Shown here: positions 26,170-36,165 of the stretch, piece by piece
How the letters are laid out: each line of letters opens with the position of its first letter
How positions within the stretch are numbered: position 1 is the stretch's first letter
DNA from: Ceratothoa steindachneri
Lineage: Eukaryota; Arthropoda; Malacostraca; Isopoda; Cymothoidae
Length of the DNA: 64,000 nt
NCBI GenBank assembly: GCA_963969495.1
Contig: OZ018321.1
Span: 125,978,298-126,042,297 of the forward strand
Direction of reading: 5' to 3'
The notes under the pieces: generated by a model
The model's database searches: none
The model's input: only the letters and a program-made list of their open reading frames with translations
What the model was told of the DNA's origin: nothing
Program-made: the position numbers and the translations under genes

Positions 26170-26693
26170 ATATATATACCAGGCAATGGCTTCGCCACTC
26201 AATCCCTCCTGGAGGAGCTTGCGCTTCGCAACAAAGATTTAAATTTAGAATAAAAAAATAAGCCGCCATAGTTAAATTTTTATAAATTTTCTGAACTTCA
26301 CCATTTGTAATTCTTTGGGTTTTAAATAATTCACAAAATTTCGATACTTATATTTATTTCTGAACTTCACCATTTTGTTTTTTTTGATATTATAAAAGAA
26401 TTATTAGAAATAACTTTGATAAAAAAACATAAGTGATAACCAAACTAAGATGAAATTATTATTCAAATACTCAAAAAATCCCCTTCTTAAATTTTAGAGT
26501 TAATGATGAAGTGATAAATAATTCACAAAATTTCGATATTTTATTTATTTCTGAATTTTCACCATTTTTTTTGATATTATAAAAGAATTATTAGACATAA
26601 CTTTGATAAAAAACATAAGTCATAACCAAACTAAGATAAAATTATTATTCAAATACTCCCCAAAATCCCTTTTTTAAATTATAGAGTTAGTGA

Positions 26694-26695
<2 letters not shown>
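26170..26695 (-). repeat. Dispersed repeat family X, inverted copy with an internal partial duplication
   Basis: Begins ACCAGGCAATGGCTTCGCCA next to a short TA run, with a palindromic CTCCTGGAGGAG block. It continues with GCCGCCATAGTTAAATTTTT, TGAACTTCACCATTTGTAAT and AATTCACAAAATTTCGATAC. From about 26,520 the segment ATTCACAAAATTTCGATATT through AAATTATAGAGTTAGTGATG is repeated a second time, so the distal part is present twice in tandem. Confidence 0.75.

Positions 26696-26750
<55 letters not shown>
26696..26750. repeat. (TA)n microsatellite
   Basis: 55 bp of TA, directly joined to the start of another family X copy at 26,751. Confidence 0.95.
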
Positions 26751-26752
<2 letters not shown>

Positions 26753-26905
26753 AGGTAATGGCTTCTCCACTACCCCCTACTGGGGTAGCTTGCGCTTCGC
26801 CACTAAGATTAAAATTTTAAATCTAAAAAAATGCCGCAAAGGTTAATTTTTTATAAATTTTCCGAACTTCGCCAATTATAAAAATCACTTTGCTAAATTA
26901 TAGTT
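26751..26905 (-). repeat. Dispersed repeat family X, partial copy
   Basis: CCAGGTAATGGCTTCTCCAC, CTTGCGCTTCGCCACTAAGA and AACTTCGCCAATTATAAAAA follow in the same order as the 26.17-kb copy. This one also starts right at (TA)n. Confidence 0.72.
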
Positions 26906-26959
26906 ATAGCCCTGGGAAATCCCTTATCGCCTATTCTATGCAATCTTTTCAGGGAACAT

Positions 26960-27350
26960 TTTGAAGTGTTTTTTCTCATTCTTACAATCGCTTTTCTATC
27001 ATTCTCTCATTGTCTCTTTCTGTCATTATATGATTCTCTGTGTCTCATTCTACCATTATCATAATGTCTAATTATTCCCTGCTCTGTTTCTATCATTATC
27101 ATGTTAACTTATTGTATCATTGTTTCATCGTCTCATTCTCTTATTGTCTCATTATCTCTTTCTCTCACTGTTTCATTTTCTTAAGGTCTCATTCTCCCAT
27201 TATCTCTCTATCAAATTCTCTTATTGTCTCATTCTCTCATTTTCACATTTTTTCCATTCTTTGTCTCATTCTATCATTCTCTCGCTCATAGTCATTCTCC
27301 GATTTACTCATTTTCTCATTCATACTCATTCACCCATTCTCTCACACATG
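26960..27350 (+). repeat. Pyrimidine-rich degenerate (TCATTCTC)n-like tract
   Basis: TCATTCTCTCAT, TCATTGTCTC and TCATTATCTC variants recur roughly every 8-20 bases. The Ser/Phe/His-rich frames in all three phases come from this low complexity. Confidence 0.7.
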
Positions 27351-27369
27351 CAAACACACTTTCATTATT

Positions 27370-27960
27370 CCTCAAATTACCCACAATGCACCTTATACGT
27401 ATGTTCAAAAATCAATTTATATTCTAATGCAATTTAATCATCAATTTTCTAACATAACCTCCTAAATTCTATTAAAATCGTTACATCTCATTAACTTCTA
27501 ACACCCTCCCACAATGCATTTCATAACCTATTCAAATTCAACAACACATCCATTGCAATTGATCATAAACTTACTAAAACTGTTAAATTTCATTAACTTG
27601 TAACATTCCCCATCAAATCAACTTATAGTCATGTTAAAAAATCAATAACACATCCAAAGTAATTTATCTATTCCCTTTTCTAACAAAAAACATCATTACC
27701 TATATTGAAATTGTTAAATCTAATTAATTCCTAAAGTTACCTAAAATGTACCTTATACGCCTGTTCAAATTTCAACTTAATATCTAATGCAATCTAAATA
27801 TTCAATTCCCTAACATAAACTTCCTAATTTTATTAAGATTGTTAAGTCTTATTAAATTCTAATGCCTTTATAAGCAAGTTCTAAAATTAAAAATCATCCA
27901 ATACAATTTAACTATTCCTTTATTTCAGATAAACAAACTAAAATTCGAACTGTTCACAAA
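27370..27960 (+). repeat. Diverged tandem repeat, about 100-130 bp period, 4-5 units
   Basis: Anchors such as CACAATGCACCTTATACG (27,382), CACAATGCATTTCATAAC (27,510), ATCAAATCAACTTATAGTC (27,611) and AAAATGTACCTTATACGC (27,743) recur, each followed by a TGTTCAAAAATCAA-like block, an AATGCAATTTA block, a TCTAACA block and a GTTAAATCTCATTAA block. The divergence is high. Non-coding. Confidence 0.65.
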
Positions 27961-29340
27961 ATTTGCAATCCTAAAATAGAGTGTTATGGAAAATAAAAAC
28001 CTGGTGGTACTAAAATGAATTAATTTGCTATTCACTCAGTGAAAATAATAAGAGATGATGGTTTAGAATCTTTTAATTTCAGTATAAATAAATTATTAGT
28101 TTTATAATTGACGATTGAAAATTACTCTTCTCTGTCTCCAAACTTGTCAATTATTTTATTTAGCATGACATACTAAAATTAATTAATTGTATACTATGAC
28201 AATAACACTCTTTACTATTTTTGTATAGCGGGTTAAACCTCTAATTCGACCCACGATTTGAACTTACACACTTGAGATATCCAATATGGGTGGGGGAGGT
28301 TGTAGAGGGAGTTTGCGCTAATCTATACCGAGCTCGGAATTTCAAGGAACTCGTTAGTTTATTCTTTATAACAGGCGTGACTATAGTTAATGAATGGATT
28401 TACACCAGACCACAAGTGATTCTCGTTTACGAACAAGAAGCAGAGATTCGCTGCAAACTTATCTTCTGGCGGGCTACTGATAATAGACATCTGACTTCCT
28501 TTTTTATACCCCAAAATTGGATGCCGCCTCTATATCTAGGAACAGTTACATAGTACCATAATTTGCCAACAACCAATGCGATTCATTTGGAATTACTCAT
28601 TTAGGAAGTTCTTGGTGAAATATGAGATATTTTGAACTAAATACCTAACAGCAAAGTCCTATTTTGAGAATGCTTCAGTGACCTCTCCATAAAAATGTTG
28701 CGAGTGCGGGAAGATCCCAATAGGAGTGGTTCCTATAGACCGTATATATAGGCGTTTTCTATAGTTGATTTGGTATTTGAGTGAAATACTCTCCTTATCT
28801 TTGCTTCTAGGTTTGTTTAAATGTTCACCTTTGTAGGTTGTGCTCCCAGGAGATTAGAACCAAATCATTTAATTGCACCTATTTCACTGATATTTATTAC
28901 GAGTAGCATACAGATTTAAGGTTTTGTTTCTTTTAAAGACACTCCAGTTTCATATTATTAAGAAAAATAACTTGAGAAATATTTGCCGACTGGCCGCATT
29001 TCAATATCAAATATTTACCCACTAAACTGGATTTCAAAACAGAGCGCATTATCAGTTGTATTATACTCGTATGTTCATAGTATTTATGCACTGGAAATTG
29101 CGACCCTAATTAACATTTACGCATATTTGAGCACCATTCTTGGATTAGTATTCACTTGAAATGCTAAAAACTTTTAATTAAATTTAATTTGCACTCGCCT
29201 TTCATTTTAATTTAAATTTGAATTGTGCTATATGACTGCGTAATTTGATTAGGATCACCGACACAAGCAGTGAATCCGGCATAACCTTTTTGCGCTTATA
29301 TCCTTTGCTCTTCTCTATGCATTGTTGGTACTACTATTAA
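27961..29340. other. Intergenic DNA, nothing recognised
   Basis: A 93-residue plus-strand frame (28,272-28,553, TTG start) contains FKELVSLFFITGVTIVNEW but matches no family I know and has no supporting signals. Confidence 0.4.
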
Positions 29341-29344
29341 TAAT

Positions 29345-30990
29345 AATAATTAGGAGTTACCTCCTGATTTACAGTAATAGATGATCAACCTAGAAGAAAT
29401 GGTGATCTCCAGAAAATTAAGATATTATTCAGTCACTCATAAACGTTCAAACTAGAAGCATGGTAATCTCGAAAATTGTTTTCGATTATCCAAGGTAATT
29501 AGCAGGAGTTATCACTGATTTACTGTGGAAAGTGTTCAAATTTAAGACATGGTGTTCTGAAGAAAAGGTAATTATTATCGTAGGAAATATCAGAGCTTAT
29601 CACTATTCTCTGTGATAAATGATTAAACTAGAGTACAAAGTGATCTAAAAAAAAGTGAGAATATTTTTCAAGTCAATCGGCAGGAGTTATGCTTAATTTA
29701 ATGTTATAAATTATCAAAGTAGTAAAAATGGTGCTCGTAAAAAAACTAAGAACATTATCGAATGAAATTGGCAGAATTTATCTCTGATCTAGGGTGATAA
29801 ATGATCAAAATATAACGTATGGCGTGCTAAAAAAATAAAAATATTATCTAAGCATTTGACGGGAGTTATCTATGATTTACTGTGATAAATGAAAAGAGTA
29901 GAAGTAATAGTGATCAAGTAAATCTTTTTTATTGTGCAAAAGAATTATCAGAAGTTATAACTGTTCAAATTGAGAATATGGTGCTCTTAAGAAAGAATGA
30001 ATATTACCCGAATCAAATTAGAAGAGGTTATCCCAATTTGTTATGATAAATGAGCAAAGTAGAACAAATGGTGAGCTAAAGAAATGCTAGATTATAATTT
30101 AAGGCAATTGCTGGGATCCTTAATTAAATGTACTAAATAATCTCGAGAAATTTCAAAATATTATCCAAGGAAAATTGCCAGAATTTATCCTTAATTATCC
30201 GTAATAAATGATGACGATGGAAGAAATGGTAATCTCAAGAAAAGTGTGACTATTATGCAAGGTAATTTGTGGGAGTATTCCTTGATTTCTGTGCCCAATC
30301 ATCAAACTAGAGCTCACGGTGTTCTAAAGAAATATGATAATATTATCAAAAGTAAGCAGAAAAAGTTATCTCTGAATTACTATGATAAATGACAATACTA
30401 TTAGACATGGTATTCTCAAAAAAGTGACAAGATTAATGTAGATCCTGATTTATTTTGATAAATATTCAAATTAGAAGTCAATCTGACCTTAAGAAATTGA
30501 AAATATTTTTCAAAGTATTTGGCAGGAGGGTTCTCTGATTTACGGTGATAAATGGTAAAACTGTAGACATAGTGATTTAAACTCTAATATATTTTTTTTT
30601 AATTTGAAAATATGGTGCTTGCAAGGAAGCAATATTTTGAAATTCAATTTTGGGAGATTTTCTGGATTCACTTTGATAAATGATCAAATTAGAAGACATA
30701 GTGAGCTTAAGAATAGTGAGAATATTATCCAAGGCAAATCTCCAAGTTCCCTGATTTACTGTGATAACTGGTCAAACTAGAAGGCATAGTGATCTTAAGA
30801 AGAGTTGTAACAATATTCAAGACACAGTGTTTTCCAAAAAGTGAGAATATTATTTAAGACAATTTGTAGGAGTTATCAGTAATTTACTCTGATAAATGTT
30901 CAAACGGCTAGACTCGGTTATCTAAAGAAAATTGTAATTATTATGCAAGGAATTGTGGGAGTTCTTCCTGACAAATGATAAAACTGACTT
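29345..30990 (+). repeat. Diverged satellite-like array, about 85-100 bp period, roughly 18-20 units
   Basis: A consensus-like order recurs along the whole segment: GATAAATGATCAAACTAGA, then an ACATGGTGATCT block, an AAAGTGAGAATATTATCC block, then GGCAGGAGTTATCTCTGATT. The GATAAATG-like anchor appears at about 29,378, 29,435, 29,525, 29,609, 29,705, 29,800, 29,883, 30,041, 30,200, 30,383, 30,452, 30,546, 30,674, 30,763, 30,890 and 30,969, with weaker copies between. Units differ by substitutions and small indels. No coding potential. Confidence 0.8.
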
Positions 30991-33727
30991 GCTTTCCCCC
31001 AAATAATGATAATAGGGCTACGCTAATATAATCAATGTAAACAACTTGCTCTCTTGCTCCTTGACTTGATATTGCCTTAAATATACTCTTCCGCTTTCTA
31101 GTTTGCGCTCCAGTAGTCGTTACTTAGGTCAGGTCCCTTCCGTCCATTTTTGTCTTCAACTAGTTTCACCTCTATCCAAAAACTTTGTATGGAGATGCTT
31201 TCGTTATTTTCCATTTTTAATAAATAAAAACTTTATTGGATTGAAGCACTAAAAACGCACTTCTATTCTTAATTATTATTTATTAATGAGAATTGCTCGT
31301 GTATATTAGTGAACCAGAGATTGCGTTGGTGAAATCCATGAGGCTAGGTCACCCATCAGCCTCAATTGTGAACGACAACCCCCATCCCGATACTAAAATT
31401 GAAATAAAGCTCATAATGACAATCGTAAGACCGTAGGCACAAGGATCTGATTATCTTTGGGGGTATTGACAAGAGGAAGAGCAATAGTTCTGTGTTTTTG
31501 CACCCACTATTGTGGGTAGGAAACCTTTCGTAACACAAATGAGAGGTCACCATAATGCGTCAAGTCAATTTTTAATTATAAACATGTTCGGGGGTTCCTG
31601 AAGATACGAAAGTGATGTGTTGTGTTTGCCAAGGGATGAAAGGTTGAAGAAGAGCAATGTGTTGTGATTTCATTTATGTGTGATAACATAGGGATGGAGC
31701 TGTATGCAGACATACGTCGAAGTCTGTGGCTAGCTCCCTACGATAGTAGTACCCTTTCTTTAGTATAAACTTTATTGAGCATTCAAAAAGAGGCATTTTT
31801 GTTGGCATAAAAGAACGAAATTTTAGATTTAAATTTTAGTCACAATAGAAATTAACCCAATAATTTAATTCCATTCAGACTCTCTCTCTCGCTAAAATAA
31901 ATGAAAGAGCGAAAGGTCTTTGCCCAGAAGAATTGTTTAACTTCCGAATCACCCATGATTAATGCTGACAGTGATTTATAGTTAATTGCACAATCTTCGA
32001 ATTAGAACTTTAACAACAGTTGTTAACCTTTATACAGTGATAAATCGTTGCTTATTTCCTTGACTCAAGCTTCGTTTTACGTTCGAGGCGGAGGAATATT
32101 TTCTCAGGTCTCAGTTTCCTAGAATTTTCGGCGAATATTTTTCCCAAAAAGTAACAAATGAGGTTCCAAACGACTTTACAGTATTTTAATACAGCCAATT
32201 TAGAGACCAGGAGTTTATTACTAAATCAACCAACCACCTTTCATTACCTGTATTTTTTGTAAAGGTTTACATAGTAAAATTTAGAAATGGACTCGAATCC
32301 TTAAGTTATATTAACACACTTTCCTCCCAATGAACAAGCAAATCAAAATCCATTCAAAACAAATTAATATGTAAACAAAATCTTATTATTTTCAATGGTT
32401 CACAATAATTTGAGCCTATTTTGCCTCACAACCTCCAGTATATACATAATAATATTCTTAATTTAACAGATTAAAATATAGGGGATGTATGATCATGGAT
32501 ATCTTTGTAAGGCAACGAAATGAAACAACGTGCTCATATTAATGTTCATGAAGAACTCTGCACCGATATTTACCGTGACGTCCATTGAAGAGAGTCCTAA
32601 ATTAAGTACTACGGTCCCTACACCTAATACCAGGGTGGTCGTTGTCGACTCCTTTGATAAATTTTAATCGACTCCGAAAACAACGAGAGTATTTACTGAC
32701 TGAGAGCATTTACTGATTATTTTCTTCTACTCTGCAGAAAGAGTGGAAGAAAATACTCGTAGGTTGAATAAATATTTGGTGATTTATCATTAATAAATAA
32801 GAATAATATTGATAGGTTATGAGGAAATACAACTATAGATACAAGCTGACACAAAAAATTTATAAACTTGTTATAATAGTCCACTTATTAGAAATGCAGA
32901 ACCGTTTAGTGCTAATATAAAAAGTGGCTAAATTGGATTTATTTAGACAATGATTAAATTACTACAGTGCATAGACGAAAAGTCACTGGGAGCGCGAGGA
33001 GGAAACGAAGCAGTTTGGAACGTGGTAACTTACTTGGCAATCTCGGTGACGTGTTTAAGGAGACAGAGAGAGAGACTCCGTAGGTATGACAAAATATCGC
33101 AGAGAGGCTGCGCCTGGACGAAATCGGAGAAAGTCTCCTTTGCGGGAAGATTCTGCATGTTCTTGATGGAAAAGTTTATCTAATTGTCTCTCTCCCTCAC
33201 ACCCGCAAGCGTCTTTGTTTAATCCAAGTGCACTTGTGAGGTCACCTAAAGCCACGAGGAACCCTTTACTTAAGGTAAACAAGTTTAAAGCGATTTTTTG
33301 CGATAGTATCCTCTTTACCATTCCACAATTTTTCGTAAACTTTCGGTGTAGGTCCTAAGTCGTTAAGAGAGCCACAGTATGGTTGTCGCAACTGCCATTT
33401 AACCCCAGCTACCCAAACGAAAATGGAAGGAGAGATGTATGGAGATTTTGGGGAACCTAAACTACCCTTTCCTCTTTTGTGAGCCCGGCGTTGGTTTGAT
33501 CTTCTCCATGGATTGCTTGAAAGTGACGGCATAATTGGAAGCGTGTATGGGAAGTTCTTGATGAAACCAGCAGGCATATTCAGGCCAGTGCCGTAGATGA
33601 GATCGGCCAGAGACGCACCTTGATCTTCTTTCCATGAATTCTAGATGCCCAGAACAATTAAGGAGAGTGATTCACGCAAGAGTGGGGGGGGGGGGGTGTA
33701 TGGCTCTCAGAAACAATTTCAAGTTTG
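30991..33727. other. Intergenic DNA, nothing recognised
   Basis: Frames at 31,362-31,553, 32,950-33,183, 33,055-33,321 and 33,266-33,577 are short, partly overlapping and motif-free. From about 33,000 the base composition becomes more G+C-rich up to about 36,300. About 60 bases at 32,930-32,990 (ATTTATTTAGACAATGATTA) resemble 41,338-41,398. Confidence 0.4.
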
Positions 33728-34117
33728 AGTAGATACGTTCGAGTACACCTTTAATTTTGTGGTGCCACGTCCTCGATTTAATGACTGGTGTAGGAAAATC
33801 GTCACCCACCCGTTCTCTCTCAGTGGAGACCCGAGATGTAACCGCAAGAGCATCCGGCCAGGCAACTCGGGTCAAGTGCATAGCCACAGCGCCGCGTCAC
33901 TCGTCGCTATGAAAGGCCTAAAGGTTAAAATGCAAGATCTCTCCCTACGAGAATGAGATTAAATGTCACCTCAAGTAAGAAATTGGTGACGCGTTTCTCT
34001 CAAGTTCGAAGGCTAACGAGGAGCAGATGTAAGACTTGGTGAGAAAAACCTTTTGGAATTAGAACCCTCCTGGGCCCGTCCTTAAGCCCCCCTGCCCCTC
34101 CCATCTCTTACCTCTCC

Positions 34118-34252
34118 CTAGTGGGGTGACGAGGTATAAATAAGAAACACTGAGGAAAATCGCGGTAGAATACGTCAGTCTCCAGTTGAGACTGACGTAT
34201 TCTACCGCGATTTTCCTCAGTGTTTCTTATTTATACCTCGTCACCCCACTAG
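34118..34252. repeat. Perfect palindrome 1, 65-bp arms, 5-base loop
   Basis: The arms are 34,118-34,182 and 34,188-34,252 around the loop CAGTT. The left arm begins CTAGTGGGGTGACGAGGTAT and the right arm ends with its complement. Confidence 0.95.
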
Positions 34253-34640
34253 TAGATACGTTCGAGTACACCTTTAATTTTGTGGTGCCACGTCCTCGAT
34301 TTAATGACTGGTGTAGGAAAATCGTCACCCACCCGTTCTCTCTCAGTGGAGACCCGAGATGTAACCGCAAGAGCATCCGGCCAGGCAACTCGGGTCAAGT
34401 GCATAGCCACAGCGCCGCGTCACTCGTCGCTATGAAAGGCCTAAAGGTTAAAATGCAAGATCTCTCCCTACGAGAATGAGATTAAATGTCACCTCAAGTA
34501 AGAAATTGGTGACGCGTTTCTCTCAAGTTCGAAGGCTAACGAGGAGCAGATGTAAGACTTGGTGAGAAAAACCTTTTGGAATTAGAACCCTCCTGGGCCC
34601 GTCCTTAAGCCCCCCTGCCCCTCCCATCTCTTACCTCTCC

Positions 34641-34775
34641 CTAGTGGGGTGACGAGGTATAAATAAGAAACACTGAGGAAAATCGCGGTAGAATACGTCA
34701 GTCTCCAGTTGAGACTGACGTATTCTACCGCGATTTTCCTCAGTGTTTCTTATTTATACCTCGTCACCCCACTAG
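34641..34775. repeat. Perfect palindrome 2, 65-bp arms, 5-base loop
   Basis: Arms 34,641-34,705 and 34,711-34,775, the same sequence as palindrome 1 shifted by 523 bp. Confidence 0.95.
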
Positions 34776-35092
34776 TAGATACGTTCGAGTACACCTTTAA
34801 TTTTGTGGTGCCACGTCCTCGATTTAATGACTGGTGTAGGAAAATCGTCACCCACCCGTTCTCTCTCAGTGGAGACCCGAGATGTAACCGCAAGAGCATC
34901 CGGCCAGGCAACTCGGGTCAAGTGCATAGCCACAGCGCCGCGTCACTCGTCGCTATGAAAGGCCTAAAGGTTAAAATGCAAGATCTCTCCCTACGAGAAT
35001 GAGATTAAATGTCACCTCAAGTAAGAAATTGGTGACGCGTTTCTCTCAAGTTCGAAGGCTAACGAGGAGCAGATGTAAGACTTGGTGAGAAA

Positions 35093-35369
35093 AACCTTTT
35101 GGAATTAGAACCCTCCTGGGCCCGTCCTTAAGCCCCCCTGCCCCTCCCATCTCTTACCTCTCCCTAGTGGGGTGACGAGGTATAAATAAGAAACACTGAG
35201 GAAAATCGCGGTAGAATACGTCAGTCTCCAGTTGAGACTGACGTATTCTACCGCGATTTTCCTCAGTGTTTCTTATTTATACCTCGTCACCCCACTGGGG
35301 AGAGGTAAGAGATGGGAGGGGCAGGGGGGCTTAAGGACGGGCCCAGGAGGGTTCTAATTCCAAAAGGTT
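35093..35369. repeat. Extended palindrome 3, 136-bp arms, 5-base loop
   Basis: The arms are 35,093-35,228 and 35,234-35,369. The inner 63 bp equal palindromes 1 and 2. After one A/G mismatch at 35,297 the right arm continues as the complement of the unit's own interior (GGGGAGAGGTAAGAGATGGG and onward to CCAAAAGGTT) instead of starting a fourth unit. Confidence 0.95.
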
Positions 35370-35374
35370 AAGAC

Positions 35375-35480
35375 CTCCGGCTACCGAGACTGGATAGGTA
35401 GAACACGTCAGTCTCCAGGTGACGAAGTCCCCGGGTTAACATCGGGCTACCGAGACTGGACATGTAGAATACTTGGGTCG
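35375..35480 (+). repeat. Short direct repeat after the palindrome
   Basis: GGCTACCGAGACTGGATAGG and GGCTACCGAGACTGGACATG, each followed by TAGAAxAC, lie about 65 bp apart. CGTCAGTCTCCAG between them echoes the palindrome tip. Confidence 0.65.
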
Positions 35481-35537
35481 TCAAACTACGAAGTCTCCTG
35501 CAAGAGAGGCAGAGATACCTTAAGGGGCTAAGAAGCA

Positions 35538-36165
35538 GCTCATCCTCGAGCTAGTTCCTGGTTATCAAACCAAACGTTAAGTTAACTTGTTCAAGTTCAA
35601 CTTCCTCTCGTCAGAGAGACTCCTCATATCCTGATGCATCCTAAAGACCAGGGGTATTCCTCGTCCTTGAGGAATTAAGAACAGAAGAAGGAAAAGGCTC
35701 CCCCTCGAGCCCGTTACTCGGAGGCTACACCAAACTCATAAGTTAACTTGGTTGAGGAAGCAAGTTCAACTTATTCTCGTCATAGAAATCCCCCCCCCCT
35801 CTATCCTCGCCCTTGAGGAAGAGTATAACTAAGAAGAAGCTCATCCTCGAGCTAGTTCCTGGTTACCAAACTGATCTTTAAGTTAACTTATTCAAGTTTA
35901 ACTTATTCTCGTCAGAGAAACCTCCCCCTCATCGATCCTCGCCCTTGAAGAAGACCCTCCCCGAGTACTGTCCTCGCTCATGAAGAATTAAGTAACGAAG
36001 GAGAAAAACTCCTCCTCGAACCCGTTACTCGGTGGTCACACCGAACTCTAAGTTAACTTGGTTTAAGATCAAGTTCGACTTACTCTCGCCAGAGAGACCA
36101 CGCCTACCTTGGTGCCGCCTAAAGCACCGTGATTGTTCTCGTCCTTGAAGAACCCCCCCTGAATA
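35538..36165 (+). repeat. Diverged tandem array, four units of about 145-170 bp
   Basis: Units start at about 35,538, 35,696, 35,839 and 36,008. Each has a CTC-CTCGAGC block, a TAAGTTAACTTG block, a CAAGTTCAACTT block, CTCTCGTCAGAGAGAC or a close variant, and then CTCGTCCTTGAGGAA. Non-coding as far as I can see. Confidence 0.8.

Larger units (their letters stand above)
33728..35296. repeat. 523-bp tandem repeat, three identical-looking units with palindromic junctions
   Basis: Units are 33,728-34,250, 34,251-34,773 and 34,774-35,296. The marker AGTAGATACGTTCGAGTACA starts at 33,728, 34,251 and 34,774, exactly 523 bp apart, and I see no difference between units when reading along. Each unit runs from AGTAGATACG through GGTGCCACGTCCTCG and ATCCGGCCAGGCAACTC to the palindrome. 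The repeated 97-residue frame (34,186-34,479 and 34,709-35,002) begins at TTG inside the palindrome. Its N-terminus is hydrophobic (STAIFLSVSYLYLV), but there is no ATG start and no family match, so I do not call it a gene. Confidence 0.95.

Noticed and set aside
28272..28553. 93-residue frame as a host gene
   Set aside because: TTG start, no family match, no splice or promoter support.
34118..35369. Terminal hairpin of an integrated parvovirus-like genome
   Set aside because: The palindromes suggested this, but no viral replication or capsid motif is visible nearby and the hairpins repeat in tandem inside one unit.
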